From assembly GCF_000025625.1 (NCBI RefSeq), contig NC_013922.1, forward strand, positions 434,001 to 498,000: a DNA stretch of 64,000 nucleotides, given 5' to 3'. Origin of the DNA: Natrialba magadii ATCC 43099. GTDB lineage: Archaea; Halobacteriota; Halobacteria; Halobacteriales; Natrialbaceae. Under the pieces are notes generated by a model. It ran no database searches, was not told the DNA's origin, and saw only the letters and a list, made by a program, of their open reading frames with translations. Below are positions 7,720-16,962 of the stretch, piece by piece. The first letter of the stretch is position 1. Each line of letters opens with the position of its first letter. The position numbers and the translations under genes were made by a program.

Positions 7720-10098
7720 TCACCCGTCGGTAAACCGGTCCCGGACGTCCATCGCCACCTCACTGCCGTACTCATCGACCAGCGGCTGGAACGCCTCCCC
7801 AAGCGCGCGCATACACTGTCCGGCCGAGGGGTACTCGAGTCGATCCGCCACTGTCGCCAACTCCCGACCTTGCAACACGCGCAGGACGAAGAGCCGCTCC
7901 TGGCGTGTGGTCAGCGCAACGCTAGCCGGCTCTTCGATGAAGTACCGGATCACCAGCTCACGGAACGGACCGGGATCCACGTCGAACAATCCGGGGCCGT
8001 AGGCTGCGCCGGCGACGACACGCCAGTCGTGGTCGCCAAGCGCCAGCGGCGGTGCGGCCTCGCTCGCGGTCGCTCGCAACATTGCCCGTGCAACGTCGGG
8101 ATCCAGATCCGCGAGCGAGTCCGAACACAGCGCCGCGAAGCGGCGGGCGAACCACGCTGCGTGGCGATTGTGCAACTCCCGTCCCGCCTCGTTCGTGGGG
8201 TCCAGCATGAGCGCCGAGTACTCCCCGCTCGCGTCGTTACGCGTCGTCGAAACGTGCACCGTCCGGAAGCCGTTCGCCCGCCAGAACTCGAGTAGCCCCG
8301 GCGTCGCGCCGAAGCCGGTGCCGAGCCAGTCTACTGTTGGAGCGAATTCATCACGGATACACTCGAGTAGCCGTGAGCCAAGTCCTCGCGAGCGGGCCTC
8401 GTGGTGGGTCGCGATGCGAACGATGCGGATCCCGGCCGGCTTACTCGCGGATTCGTCGCGCAACTGGCTCGTGAGCACGTCCGGGAGCATGTTCCCGCGG
8501 ACGCGGCCGCCCTCGTACATCATCGCCCGCGTGTCGGCGTCCAGGTTCCCCTCGCGAGCGAGCAGGGCGACGCTGACGACGTGGCCGTCCTGCACCAGCG
8601 CGCGTGCCTCGAGGTTCGGCGCGTCGAGCAACCGGGCGAGGTCGTTCGGCTCGGTCCGGTAGTGGGCGAGCACGAGCAGGCCGAAGGCCTCACGAAGGAG
8701 GTGGTCGTCCGCGAGCAGGTCGTCGGACTCGAGTACCTGATAGTCGACGCCTTCGGGTGTGGCGTCGGCGACGAGCGAGGTGACTGGCGGCCGTGCGTCG
8801 AGCAAGAGCGCGCGAAAGGCCCACACCTCGAGCGGGTCGCCTGCTGCGTACCGGATCGGCTCAGTGAGTGTGTAGTCGCTGACCTCGTGGGCGCTCTCGG
8901 TGAGTCGATCCCGAAATCGGACCGAGAATCCGCGGCCGGCACCTTCGTAGCCGTGGACCGTCGTCGTGAACGCGACCCGGTCGGCAGCGAGGAACGACTC
9001 GAGTCGCGATACTGGGAGTGCGGCGGCTTCGTCGACGATCACGATATCGGCGGCGTCCAGTTGCGCTACTGCCTCTCTTGGCTCTCGAAACCAGACGCGA
9101 CCGTCCGCGCTCGTCGCTATGTCGCGAGGCGTCTCCTGCGGATCCGTCCGAATAGTCGTATCTGGATCGCAGTCGGCGACGAGTTCACCGGCGCGGGCGA
9201 ACAGTTCTGCCGTGTTTCGGAACGCCGGTGCAGTGACGAGAACGGAGTCGCCATCGAGTGCGAACCCCCCAGCAGCAAGTCCCGCGGCGCTCGACTTCCC
9301 GCGGCCGCGGTCGGCCTCTAAGACGACAGCTCGCTCGGAGTCCGAGAGCGCTTCGAACGTCACGAGCGCCTCGCGCTGATCCCCGGTGAGACAGGTGTCG
9401 TAAGCGGCTGCCGGAAATGCCGTGTGCGACGGGATGGCGCTTCCGTCTCCGGTATCAGTATCAGTATCAGTATCGGTATCAGTATCAGTATGGGTATTGG
9501 TACCGCCGTCATCAGCCGGCTTCCAGACCGGCGCCGGATTCGTCACTCCCGTGTCGGTAACCTCGTACGGGCCGAGTTCGGTCGGGTCGTCCGGAACACC
9601 GGTCGAATCGGTGTCGTCGAACTCGACGATCCCAATCCCGCGGTGCTCGCGAAGCGTCTCAACGAGTCGGCTTCTGAAGCGGCCCGTCACGTCACCCGTC
9701 GTGAACGGCGGCACCGCCAGCGACTCGTCGAACGTCGTGGTCTGGTCGGGCCAGTACTCGAGTTCGGGTGCGAGCACGAGCAGGAAGCCACCGCCGTCGA
9801 TGGTGCCGATAGTGCGACCGAGCGCGTTCGGCTGGAGATCTGCGTGTGCGTCGAGGATGAGCAGCTGGCGAGTTGTGCCGAGCAGTTCCGTCGTATGCTG
9901 TTGTGTAATCTGCTCGCAGCGAAGGCGGTCGTCGGGGCCGACGAGCGTCGTGTCCGTGATGGCGACGGGCAGCGTCGAGAGGATGGACTCGAGACAGGCG
10001 TAGCCGCGTTCGCGGTCGCCGCTGAGGACGAGGGCGCGCCGTTCGGTGGTGTCCTGAGCCTCGCGGTAGAGCTCGGTCGCGAGGGAAGCGACGTTCAT
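7720..10098 (-). CDS. tmcA: tRNA(Met) cytidine acetyltransferase TmcA
   Basis: 792-residue RNA N4-cytidine acetyltransferase that makes ac4C in RNA (the wobble base of elongator tRNA-Met in the bacterial enzyme) using acetyl-CoA and ATP. An N-terminal domain (LVLSGDRERGYACLES) precedes a helicase-like ATPase with a P-loop (EADRGRGKSSAAGL) and DEAA box (IVIVDEAAALP). A GNAT domain follows (RIATHHEARSRGLGSRLL). An inserted linker encodes Asp-Thr repeats (DTDTDTDTDTD) from a hexanucleotide repeat at 9451-9494. ATG 10098 is chosen because MNVASLATELYREAQ matches the family start; an upstream start would add 26 residues from the palindromic region. Confidence 0.92.
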   Translation of the reverse strand: MNVASLATELYREAQDTTERRALVLSGDRERGYACLESILSTLPVAITDTTLVGPDDRLRCEQITQQHTTELLGTTRQLLILDAHADLQPNALGRTIGTIDGGGFLLVLAPELEYWPDQTTTFDESLAVPPFTTGDVTGRFRSRLVETLREHRGIGIVEFDDTDSTGVPDDPTELGPYEVTDTGVTNPAPVWKPADDGGTNTHTDTDTDTDTDTDTGDGSAIPSHTAFPAAAYDTCLTGDQREALVTFEALSDSERAVVLEADRGRGKSSAAGLAAGGFALDGDSVLVTAPAFRNTAELFARAGELVADCDPDTTIRTDPQETPRDIATSADGRVWFREPREAVAQLDAADIVIVDEAAALPVSRLESFLAADRVAFTTTVHGYEGAGRGFSVRFRDRLTESAHEVSDYTLTEPIRYAAGDPLEVWAFRALLLDARPPVTSLVADATPEGVDYQVLESDDLLADDHLLREAFGLLVLAHYRTEPNDLARLLDAPNLEARALVQDGHVVSVALLAREGNLDADTRAMMYEGGRVRGNMLPDVLTSQLRDESASKPAGIRIVRIATHHEARSRGLGSRLLECIRDEFAPTVDWLGTGFGATPGLLEFWRANGFRTVHVSTTRNDASGEYSALMLDPTNEAGRELHNRHAAWFARRFAALCSDSLADLDPDVARAMLRATASEAAPPLALGDHDWRVVAGAAYGPGLFDVDPGPFRELVIRYFIEEPASVALTTRQERLFVLRVLQGRELATVADRLEYPSAGQCMRALGEAFQPLVDEYGSEVAMDVRDRFTDG
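9451..9494. repeat. (TATCAG)n hexanucleotide repeat inside tmcA
   Basis: About seven units of TATCAG with one TATCGG variant, in frame within tmcA, where on the minus strand they encode an Asp-Thr run in an interdomain linker. Because the unit is six bases, gain or loss of units would not shift the frame. Confidence 0.85.
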
Positions 10099-10161
10099 AG
10101 TCGCTGTTTGGACGCGAGGCCGTAATACTGTATGATCACCGGTCGGCTGCCACCGATCAAC

Positions 10162-10251
10162 TGCTATAGTAGCCACTGCAAGTCACTGCACACCTGATCG
10201 CCAGCCTGCTCGGCGATCAGTGTGTCAATAGTTGCAGTTGTTACTATAGTC
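10162..10251. repeat. Palindromic element (MITE-like)
   Basis: A 90-base imperfect palindrome between tmcA and the L7Ae operon. The outer ends are CTATAGTA (10164-10171) and TACTATAG (10242-10249). The inner stem CTGATCGCC/GGCGATCAG (10194-10202 and 10212-10220) is perfect around a nine-base loop. Between them ACTGCAA/TTGCAGT and CACAC/GTGTG also pair. The overall arms of about 39 bases suggest a small nonautonomous element or a large hairpin, and possibly a barrier between the divergent genes. It encodes nothing. Confidence 0.7.
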
Positions 10252-10297
10252 ATCGAGGACTGTGCGTCCAGGTCACACTCGTCCAGCGTTTTGAACA

Positions 10298-10310
10298 CGC
10301 TTTTAAGGGG
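10298..10310 (+). promoter_or_regulatory. Promoter of the rpl7ae operon
   Basis: TTTTAAG at 10301-10307 resembles a haloarchaeal TATA box. Transcription would begin about 25 bases downstream, near 10330, giving an unusually long 5' leader of about 190 bases before the L7Ae start. Confidence 0.5.
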
Positions 10311-10320
10311 GGCAACGTTA

Positions 10321-10522
10321 CTGACGTAGTACACCCTACGCGGGGTTGATGATGCTCCTAGCCTTACAGGACCGCCGCCGGGCACAGCCCGGCCTGGGGT
10401 TCGGTTTCCGGAGCCGGAGTCGATGCCGAATTCACACCTAATTCGATTCTGGGAACGGAACACAGGCCGAACCCTCGAGGGCAGGGGAGCGCGAGCCCAC
10501 GTGTAGGAGAGGTGAACAACCA
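10321..10522 (+). promoter_or_regulatory. Structured 5' leader of rpl7ae, possible K-loop
   Basis: Roughly 200 bases without an ORF but rich in hairpins. CGTAG/CTACG is at 10325-10340, and GGGG-TTGATGATG-CTCC at 10342-10358 has the UGA...GA content of a kink-loop. GCCGGGC/GCCCGGC with an ACA loop is at 10377-10393, and CGAATT/AATTCG at 10427-10445. A Shine-Dalgarno-like AGGAGAGGT lies at 10505-10513. Because the first gene encodes the kink-turn binding protein L7Ae, a site for autoregulation is plausible; such autoregulation is known in Sulfolobus. An embedded guide RNA is the alternative. No known RNA family was recognised. Confidence 0.45.
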
Positions 10523-10885
10523 ATGTCAGTCTACGTCACAACCGACATCCCAGCAGACCTCGCAGATGACGCCCTTGAGGCGCTCGAGGTCGCACGAGAC
10601 ACCGGACGAGTAAAGAAAGGAACGAACGAAACCACGAAGGCGATCGAGCGCGGCAACGCCGAGCTCGTTTTCGTCGCTGAAGACGTCTCCCCCGAGGAGA
10701 TCGTCATGCACCTCCCAGAACTCGCCGACGAGAAGGGTATTCCTGTCGTCTTTATCGAGACCCAGGACGACGTCGGCCACGCTGCAGGCCTCGAGGTTGG
10801 CTCGGCCGCTGCAGCCATCGTCGACACCGGAGAGGCCGAAGGCGACGTCGAAGACATCGCCGGCAAGGTCGAGGACCTCGACTGA
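10523..10885 (+). CDS. rpl7ae: Ribosomal protein L7Ae
   Basis: 120-residue kink-turn RNA-binding protein of the 50S subunit, also a core part of box C/D and H/ACA RNPs and of archaeal RNase P. Family signatures include [17 protein letters not shown] (about residues 32-48) and [18 protein letters not shown], followed by the [19 protein letters not shown] loop that contacts the kink-turn. First gene of a four-gene operon; length is normal for the family. Confidence 0.97.
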   Translation: MSVYVTTDIPADLADDALEALEVARDTGRVKKGTNETTKAIERGNAELVFVAEDVSPEEIVMHLPELADEKGIPVVFIETQDDVGHAAGLEVGSAAAAIVDTGEAEGDVEDIAGKVEDLD

Positions 10886-10896
10886 GGTGATCAGAG

Positions 10897-11121
10897 ATGA
10901 GTGCTGAAGAGGAAGAAAGCGGCTCCACGCCCGCCGAGGTCATCGAGATCGTCGGCAAAACCGGCATGCACGGAGAGGCCATGCAGGTCAAATGCCGGAT
11001 TCAAGAGGGCGAGAATCAGGGACGAATCATCACCCGTAACTGTCTCGGACCGGTCCGCGAAGGGGACGTACTCCAGCTTCGCGAGACCGCCCGCGAGGCG
11101 GACTCCATCGGAGGACAGTAA
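10897..11121 (+). CDS. rps28e: Ribosomal protein S28e
   Basis: 74-residue OB-fold protein of the small ribosomal subunit. The core [22 protein letters not shown] and the invariant C-terminal pattern [22 protein letters not shown] identify it. It begins 11 bases after the L7Ae stop, and its own stop lies three bases before the L24e start, so the genes are cotranscribed. An acidic N-terminal extension (SAEEEESGS) is a salt adaptation. Confidence 0.97.
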   Translation: MSAEEEESGSTPAEVIEIVGKTGMHGEAMQVKCRIQEGENQGRIITRNCLGPVREGDVLQLRETAREADSIGGQ

Positions 11122-11124
11122 CCA

Positions 11125-11520
11125 ATGGTCGAGAAACGCACCTGCGACTACACGGGCGAAGAGATCGAACCCGGCACGGGCATCATGTACGTCCGCAACG
11201 ACGGTACCGTGCTTCACTTCGTCGACTCGAAAGCGGAGAAGAACTACAAGCTCGGTCGCGAACCGCGCGATCTCGAGTGGACCGAGGAAGGACGTGCCGG
11301 CAAGGGTCCAGCCCAGGCCGACACGACCGCCGACGAGGAAACCGATCAGGACGAGGTCGTCGACGCAGGCGAAGACGAGGACCTCGCAACCGAGGAAGAC
11401 GTCGCCGACGACGAGGACGACGTTCCTGCCGGGGACGAAGCGGTCGACGAGACCGAATCGGATGCTGAGGCCGAGGCAGACGCCGACGCTGACGCAACCG
11501 ACGAGGAGAGTGAGGCCTAA
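11125..11520 (+). CDS. rpl24e: Ribosomal protein L24e with acidic tail
   Basis: 131 residues. The first 60 form the zinc-ribbon L24e domain ([22 protein letters not shown], then [21 protein letters not shown]). The canonical archaeal protein stops there. Here an acidic low-complexity extension of about 65 residues rich in Asp, Glu and Ala follows, as in many haloarchaea. Only one zinc-ligand cysteine (Cys7) is visible, so the metal site looks degenerate. Its TAA overlaps the ATG of ndk (TAATGA). Confidence 0.93.
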   Translation: MVEKRTCDYTGEEIEPGTGIMYVRNDGTVLHFVDSKAEKNYKLGREPRDLEWTEEGRAGKGPAQADTTADEETDQDEVVDAGEDEDLATEEDVADDEDDVPAGDEAVDETESDAEAEADADADATDEESEA

Positions 11521-11984
11521 TGAGCGAGCACGAACGTACCTTCGTGATGGTCAAGCCCGACGCCTTCGCGCGTGGACTCGTGGGCGAGGTCATCTCCCGA
11601 CTCGAGGAACGCGGACTGAAGCTCGTCGGCATCAAGGTCGAAACGATGCCTCGCGAACGTGCCGAAGAGCACTACGGTGAACACGAGGACAAGCCGTTCT
11701 ACGACGACCTCGTTGACTTCATCACCTCCGGCCCCGTCGTCCCGATGGTCTGGGAAGGACAGGACGCGACGCGTCAGGTCCGCCAGATGATCGGCGAGAC
11801 GGACCCACTCGAGGCCGAGCCAGGAACGATCCGCGGCGACTACGCACTCGACCTCGGCCGGAACGTCGTTCACGCGGCAGACCACGAGGACGAGGGCGCA
11901 AACGAGCGCGAAATCGCGATCCACTTCGACGAAGACGAGCTGACCGAGTACGATCAGCACGACGCCGAGTGGCTCTACGAGTAA
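11520..11984 (+). CDS. ndk: Nucleoside diphosphate kinase
   Basis: 154-residue enzyme that balances nucleoside triphosphates by phosphate transfer through a phosphohistidine. Signatures are TFVMVKPDAFARGLVGEVISR at the N-terminus, FYDDLVDFITSGPVVPMVWEG, PGTIRGDYAL, and the active site GRNVVHAAD with His118. The start codon overlaps the L24e stop by one base, so translation is probably coupled. A ribosomal protein-ndk operon of this kind is common in euryarchaea. Confidence 0.97.
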   Translation: MSEHERTFVMVKPDAFARGLVGEVISRLEERGLKLVGIKVETMPRERAEEHYGEHEDKPFYDDLVDFITSGPVVPMVWEGQDATRQVRQMIGETDPLEAEPGTIRGDYALDLGRNVVHAADHEDEGANEREIAIHFDEDELTEYDQHDAEWLYE

Positions 11985-12277
11985 CGCTCACACTCCCGCT
12001 CACTGACTCGCGTCCAAGAAGTATCGCTATCGCACTGTTCTCCTGTTTCTACTGGTTGAGAGCTGCTGCCCTCGAGAGTGTTCGATCTGTGGCACGTCGT
12101 ACTGCATGTACTGTCCCTGTCATTGTCCGTTCGCATCTCCGAGCTGAAGACTGTTCTAGCAACAGACTTATTTCATTCCCATCGAACAGAAATTTAGGCC
12201 GTTCATTGAGACAGGTAGACGTAACATCTAATGTGTCGGCTGCAGTAGAGAGCCGTGGTGGTTTCGAATGGTAATCT
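11985..12277. other. Intergenic, no gene seen
   Basis: Less GC-rich spacer between ndk and the wHTH gene. It holds no convincing ORF on either strand. A TTATTT box near 12167 and an AAATTTA box near 12191 could belong to the promoter of the downstream gene. No tRNA-like or tandem-repeat structure was seen. Confidence 0.4.
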
Positions 12278-12706
12278 ATGGTAGGTGGTCTGTGGATGTG
12301 TAAGACAGGTCGGGAGTCAACACAACGGACAGTTGAGGCGACGCCGTCGCTCGATCTTATTTTCGAACTGCTATCGAACCGACGGCGACGGTACGCACTG
12401 TACCTGCTCTATGAGCAATCGGACGGTGTCGCAACGCTCGAGGAGCTCACCGACGCAATCGTCACGTTCGACCGGCAGTACGGAGACACACCGTCCAGTC
12501 ACCACGCGGCCCACGCTGACGAGCAACTCACAGCCGAAGACCAACACCAGGTTGTCAAGACCGAACTACAACACGTACATCTCCCGAAACTCGAGGATGC
12601 GGGCATTCTCGAGCACGACCGGCGCAGCCAGACAGTCCGGTACTGGTCCCAGCCGTCACTCGAGGAGTGGTTGGAACACGCTCATCACAAAGAACAGCAA
12701 GCATGA
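12278..12706 (+). CDS. Winged-helix protein (DUF7344-like)
   Basis: 142-residue soluble protein with a predicted winged helix: SLDLIFELLSNRRRRYALYLLYEQSDGVATLEELTDAI is the recognisable haloarchaeal pattern, followed by a second half (QVVKTELQHVHLPKLEDAGILEHDRRSQTVRYW) that forms the wing. The family, which I believe is DUF7344, is expanded in haloarchaea and presumed to act in transcription, but targets are unknown. Start at 12278 is the longest; Met7 (12296) is equally possible. No operon partner. Confidence 0.7.
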   Translation: MVGGLWMCKTGRESTQRTVEATPSLDLIFELLSNRRRRYALYLLYEQSDGVATLEELTDAIVTFDRQYGDTPSSHHAAHADEQLTAEDQHQVVKTELQHVHLPKLEDAGILEHDRRSQTVRYWSQPSLEEWLEHAHHKEQQA

Positions 12707-13082
12707 GCGGAATGTGGGTACGGGTACGGACACGGACACCAATCGCACCGTGAGTCAGGGCTGCCGAGACTGCACGCAAGAATTGTAGTGGGGGTAGAGC
12801 AGGGGTCGCGAGATACATCCAGAGAGTGCCATCGTTATTCTGGCCAATCGCGGCGGTCAATCGCGGATGTGTCGACGTGTGAGTAGTGTCGTCGCTGTGC
12901 CGCTAGTGTCGCTGATGTCACTGCCGCCACTGTCGTCGCTGAAAGGTTTAACACGTCACCTGATGACCACTCAGGTGGAGTCGGGGACAACTGGTTCCCG
13001 AACGTGATAGTGTGGTATGGTATCATTTCACTCCTGAACACTTAACAGGAGAGAAACCTAACCACTCACTAGGTGTTTACCC
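12707..13082. other. Intergenic region upstream of sod
   Basis: 376 bases without a credible gene; a 68-codon minus-strand ORF at 12835-13041 has no family pattern and is not called. Two short GGTACGGGTACGGACACGGACACC-like runs begin near 12716. GAAAGGTTTAAC at 12940-12951 has the look of a BRE/TATA pair but is about 130 bases from the sod ATG, so it may drive a long leader. Confidence 0.35.
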
Positions 13083-13685
13083 ATGACTGACCACGAACTT
13101 CCACCACTTCCATACGATTACGACGCACTGGAACCGTCGATCTCCGAGCAGGTCGTCACCTGGCACCACGACACGCACCATCAGGGCTACGTCAACGGCC
13201 TGAACTCGGCCGAGGAGACCCTCGCCGAAAACCGCGAGAGCGGTGACTTCGACTCGACGCCCGGTGCGCTTTCGAACGTTACCCACAACGGCTGTGGCCA
13301 CTACCTCCACACGCTGTTCTGGGAGAACATGTCGCCAGACGGTGGCGGCGAGCCAGCGGGCGACATCGCAGACCGTATCGAGGAGGACTTCGGCTCCTAC
13401 GAGGGCTGGAAGGGCGAATTCGAGGCCGCTGCCGGCGCTGCCGGTGGCTGGGCGCTGCTGGTATACGACCCAGTTGCGAAGCAGCTTCGCAACGTCGCAG
13501 TCGACAAGCACGACCAGGGCGCACTCTGGGGCTCCCACCCAATCCTCGCACTCGACGTCTGGGAGCACTCCTACTACTACGACTACGGTCCAGACCGCGG
13601 CAGCTTCATCGAGGGCTTCTTCGACGTGATCAACTGGGACTCGGTCGAGGACGAGTATCAGAAGTGCCTCGACCACTTCGAGTAA
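13083..13685 (+). CDS. sod: Superoxide dismutase (Mn/Fe type)
   Basis: 200-residue enzyme dismutating superoxide to oxygen and hydrogen peroxide. Metal ligands: His28 in VTWHHDTHHQGYVNGLN, the second His in GHYLHTLFWENM, and the Asp/His pair in LDVWEHSYYYDYG. Full-length by family standards. The cofactor is probably manganese, as in other haloarchaeal Sods, but sequence alone does not separate Mn from Fe. It is a single-gene unit. Confidence 0.96.
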   Translation: MTDHELPPLPYDYDALEPSISEQVVTWHHDTHHQGYVNGLNSAEETLAENRESGDFDSTPGALSNVTHNGCGHYLHTLFWENMSPDGGGEPAGDIADRIEEDFGSYEGWKGEFEAAAGAAGGWALLVYDPVAKQLRNVAVDKHDQGALWGSHPILALDVWEHSYYYDYGPDRGSFIEGFFDVINWDSVEDEYQKCLDHFE

Positions 13686-13847
13686 GTCGCACCGAGACGA
13701 GTAGCTGAAGCCAGCGGGCTGTGCGGTCCAATCTCGTGTTTTTGCGTCACTGACCGATGAGCGGCTGCGCTTGCACTTCTCGCCGAATCAAGCATAGTGT
13801 GAACAAGCACCACTGTTTATCAGCCCGGCCAACGACGCGGTCCATAT

Positions 13848-16800
13848 ATGGCTGCCGAGGAGAGACCCGAGTCTCCGTCCGAATCCGAACCCAGTTCCAC
13901 GTCTACGGTCGTCCCCGATGCCAACCCGCTCTCCACCACATCGACCGAGATGAGGACGGATACAGACACACCACAAACAGGACCACTCGCGAGCGCACTC
14001 GAGTCCGCCTGCCGTGGCGAGGTGCGTTTCGACGACTACACCCGCGTCCTCTACGCCACCGATGGCAGCATCTATCAGGCACAGCCGGCGGGCGTCGCTT
14101 TTCCGCGAGATGCGGACGATGTGCAGGCGGTCGTCCGCATTGCAGCCGAGCACGACATGCCACTCCTCCCGCGCGGTGCGGGGTCGTCGCTCGCTGGGCA
14201 GGCGGTCGGCCCTGGCTGTATCGTGCTCGACCTCTCGCGACACATGGACGAGATTCGGGAGATCGATCCGGCGGCAAGGTGCGCCACCGTTCAGCCTGGC
14301 GTCGTACAGGACGACCTCGACACCGCGCTCGAACCGCACGGGCTCAAGTTCGCACCCGACCCGGCTTCCTCGAACCGGGCGACAATCGGCGGCGGGATCG
14401 GGAACAACTCGACGGGCGCACACTCGGTTCGGTACGGAATCACGGACGCCTACGTCGAGGCGTGTGAGGTCGTTCTCGCGGATGGCTCACAGATCCGAAC
14501 GCGAGACATCGTGTTGGACAGCCCTGAGTGGGACCAGATCGTCTCGAAAGATGATCGCGAGGCCGCAATTTATCAAACCGTTCGAGCTGTCGTCGAGGAC
14601 AACGCCGACGAAATCGAAACGCGCTATCCCGACCTCAAACGCAGCGTCAGCGGCTACAACCTCCAGAAGGTGCTCAGGACCACCGAACAGGGCGAGCGGG
14701 TGATCAACCTCTCGAAGCTCATCGTCGGCGCAGAGGGGACCCTTGGCGTCGTCGTCGAAGCCGACCTCTCGCTCGTTACCCGCCCCGAGGAGACCGCACT
14801 CCTCGTCTGCTGTTACGACGACCTCCTCGAGTCACTCGCCGCTGTGCCCCGGGCACTCGAGTCCAACGCCAGCGCGGTCGAACTCATGGACGAGGACGTG
14901 TTCCGACTGGCCGCAGAGTCGTCGGAGTACGCCGAGTTCGCCGAGCCGATTCCGGACGGGACTGTGGCCGCGCTCATGCTGGAGTTCGACTCGGAGGTGG
15001 TCGACGACTTGCCGGGCGCGGTCGAGCGTGCCCGTGTAGAACTCGTCGAATCGGGGGCTGGGGTCGAGTCGCTCGAGGCGTTCGACGCCGACGAGCAGGA
15101 TCGCCTCTGGAAGCTCCGGAAGGCTGCGATTCCGCTGTTGATGAGCATGGCGGGAGATCCGAAGCCGTACCCGTTCGTCGAGGATGCCTCGGTTCCACCG
15201 GCAGAACTCGCTGAGTACGTCGCCGGCTTTCAGGAGATTCTCGACGCCCACGACACGAGAGCGTCGTACTTCGCCCATGCGGGCGCGGGGACGCTGCACA
15301 TCCGGCCCGTGCTGAACCTCAAAGACGAAGACGGCGTCGAGACCATGCGCTCAATCGCCGAGGACGTGACCTCGCTCGCGCTCGAACACGGCGGCTCGTT
15401 CTCCGGGGAGCACGGGGACGGGCTCGCCCGGACCGAATTCAACCCCAAACTGTACGGTCCCGACCTCTGGGCTGCGTTCAAAGACATCAAGTCCGCATTC
15501 GATCCTGACTGGTGCATGAATCCGGGGAAGGTCGTCTACCGTGAGTCGGAGCCGACGGATATCCGCGACAATCTTCGGTACGGGCCAGACTACGCAACGC
15601 TCGAACCCCGAACGGCGCTCGACTTCGATTCGGAGGGCGGCTTTTCCCACCTCGTCGAACTCTGTAACGGCTGTGGGACCTGCCGCCAGACCGACAGCGA
15701 CGTGATGTGTCCGACCTACCGGGCGACCGGCGAGGAAATCGCGACGACGCGCGGCCGGGCCAACCTGCTCCGGGCGGCGATCAGCGGCGAACTCGATCCC
15801 GAAGCGCTCTACGACGACCGGTTCCAGTCTGAGGTGCTGGACCTCTGTATCGGTTGCAAGGGCTGTCAGAGCGACTGCCCGACCGGCGTCGACCTGGCGA
15901 AGCTCAAAGCCGAGGTGAAACACCAGTATTACGACCGCGAGGGCGTCGGCCTGCGCGAGCGCCTGTTCGCGAACATCGACCGCCTTGCCGCACTGGGGAG
16001 CGCCACCGCGCCGCTTGCGAACCGCGCCACAGCAGTTCCCGGTGCGCGACGGGTACTCGAGAAGACCCTCGGCATCGCCACCGAGCGAACCCTGCCCTCG
16101 TTTCGGCGTGAGTCGCTGGTCGACTGGTTCACAGCCCGCGGTCCGCAGGTCGATCCCGGGGACGCAGTAGCCGGCGTCGTCCTCTATCCGGACACGTACA
16201 CGAACTACTCGAATCCGGAGCCCGGACAGGCTGCCGTCGAGCTACTGGAGGCTGCGAACGTCCACGTCCGGATTCCGGATCTCGGGCCGACGGGCAGGGC
16301 CGCCTACTCGCAGGGGCTGCTCGACGACGCCAGCCGACGGGCCGAGACGCTGCTCGGGGAACTCGAGTCGTTCCTCGAACAGGGCTGGTCGGTGCTCTTT
16401 CTCGAGCCGTCCGACGCGTCGATGGTGGTCGACGAGTACCGCTCGCTGCTCGGCGACGAGTACAGCGAGCGAGTCGACCGTCTTGCGGCGAACGCCTACG
16501 GCGTCTGTGAGTTCATCGACACGCACCGCCTCGACGACAGGATCGCGTTCGACTCGAGTGCGACGGCCGAGGGGCTGACGTATCACGGGCATTGCCACCA
16601 GAAGGCTCGCGGTGCAGACCACCACGCTGTCGGCGTCCTTCGGCGGGCCGGCTACGCGGTCGACCCAGTCGACTCTGGCTGCTGTGGTATGGCTGGCAGC
16701 TTTGGTTACGAGGCCGAGCAGTACGACCTCTCGCGGGCAATCGGCTCGCTACTGCAGGAGAAGCTCACAGCGAGTGCGGGGACGACTGTCGTCGCACCGG

Positions 16801-16892
16801 GCACCTCCTGTCGGACACAGATCGGCGACTTCGAGGGCGCAGGGCGGCCGGCGCACCCGGTCGAACTGCTCACTCGTGCGCTTGCAGACTGA
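13848..16892 (+). CDS. dld: FAD-linked oxidase/Fe-S protein, D-lactate dehydrogenase type
   Basis: 1014 residues, a fusion of two parts. Residues about 80-560 are a PCMH-type FAD domain (PLLPRGAGSSLAGQAVGPG, SNRATIGGGIGNNSTGAHS) plus the FAD-oxidase C domain (HIRPVLNLKD, GEHGDGLART). Residues about 600-1000 are a GlpC-like part with two ferredoxin motifs (LCNGCGTC near 605; CIGCKGCQSDCP near 666) and a cysteine-rich CCG domain (GHCHQKA; GCCGMAGSFGYE near 943). Such proteins oxidise D-lactate or a related 2-hydroxy acid and pass electrons to the respiratory chain. Glycolate or 2-hydroxyglutarate are alternative substrates. Confidence 0.85.
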   Translation: MAAEERPESPSESEPSSTSTVVPDANPLSTTSTEMRTDTDTPQTGPLASALESACRGEVRFDDYTRVLYATDGSIYQAQPAGVAFPRDADDVQAVVRIAAEHDMPLLPRGAGSSLAGQAVGPGCIVLDLSRHMDEIREIDPAARCATVQPGVVQDDLDTALEPHGLKFAPDPASSNRATIGGGIGNNSTGAHSVRYGITDAYVEACEVVLADGSQIRTRDIVLDSPEWDQIVSKDDREAAIYQTVRAVVEDNADEIETRYPDLKRSVSGYNLQKVLRTTEQGERVINLSKLIVGAEGTLGVVVEADLSLVTRPEETALLVCCYDDLLESLAAVPRALESNASAVELMDEDVFRLAAESSEYAEFAEPIPDGTVAALMLEFDSEVVDDLPGAVERARVELVESGAGVESLEAFDADEQDRLWKLRKAAIPLLMSMAGDPKPYPFVEDASVPPAELAEYVAGFQEILDAHDTRASYFAHAGAGTLHIRPVLNLKDEDGVETMRSIAEDVTSLALEHGGSFSGEHGDGLARTEFNPKLYGPDLWAAFKDIKSAFDPDWCMNPGKVVYRESEPTDIRDNLRYGPDYATLEPRTALDFDSEGGFSHLVELCNGCGTCRQTDSDVMCPTYRATGEEIATTRGRANLLRAAISGELDPEALYDDRFQSEVLDLCIGCKGCQSDCPTGVDLAKLKAEVKHQYYDREGVGLRERLFANIDRLAALGSATAPLANRATAVPGARRVLEKTLGIATERTLPSFRRESLVDWFTARGPQVDPGDAVAGVVLYPDTYTNYSNPEPGQAAVELLEAANVHVRIPDLGPTGRAAYSQGLLDDASRRAETLLGELESFLEQGWSVLFLEPSDASMVVDEYRSLLGDEYSERVDRLAANAYGVCEFIDTHRLDDRIAFDSSATAEGLTYHGHCHQKARGADHHAVGVLRRAGYAVDPVDSGCCGMAGSFGYEAEQYDLSRAIGSLLQEKLTASAGTTVVAPGTSCRTQIGDFEGAGRPAHPVELLTRALAD

Positions 16893-16962
16893 TTTGACCA
16901 CACACAGCAGGCACGAGAACGAACGCTTTAGGCGTCTGACCGGTGTACGTGTGAGCGAACGA

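Noticed and set aside
10321-10522. RNase P RNA, SRP RNA or rRNA in the L7Ae leader
   Set aside because: None of the conserved core motifs of these RNAs could be found, and the stretch is too short.
12835-13041. 68-codon minus-strand frame before sod
   Set aside because: Composition unlike neighbours and no motif; more likely promoter DNA.
13848-16892. Frameshift or two separate genes in the 1014-residue protein
   Set aside because: The FAD and Fe-S halves are in one continuous frame, as in known Dld/GlpC-type fusions.
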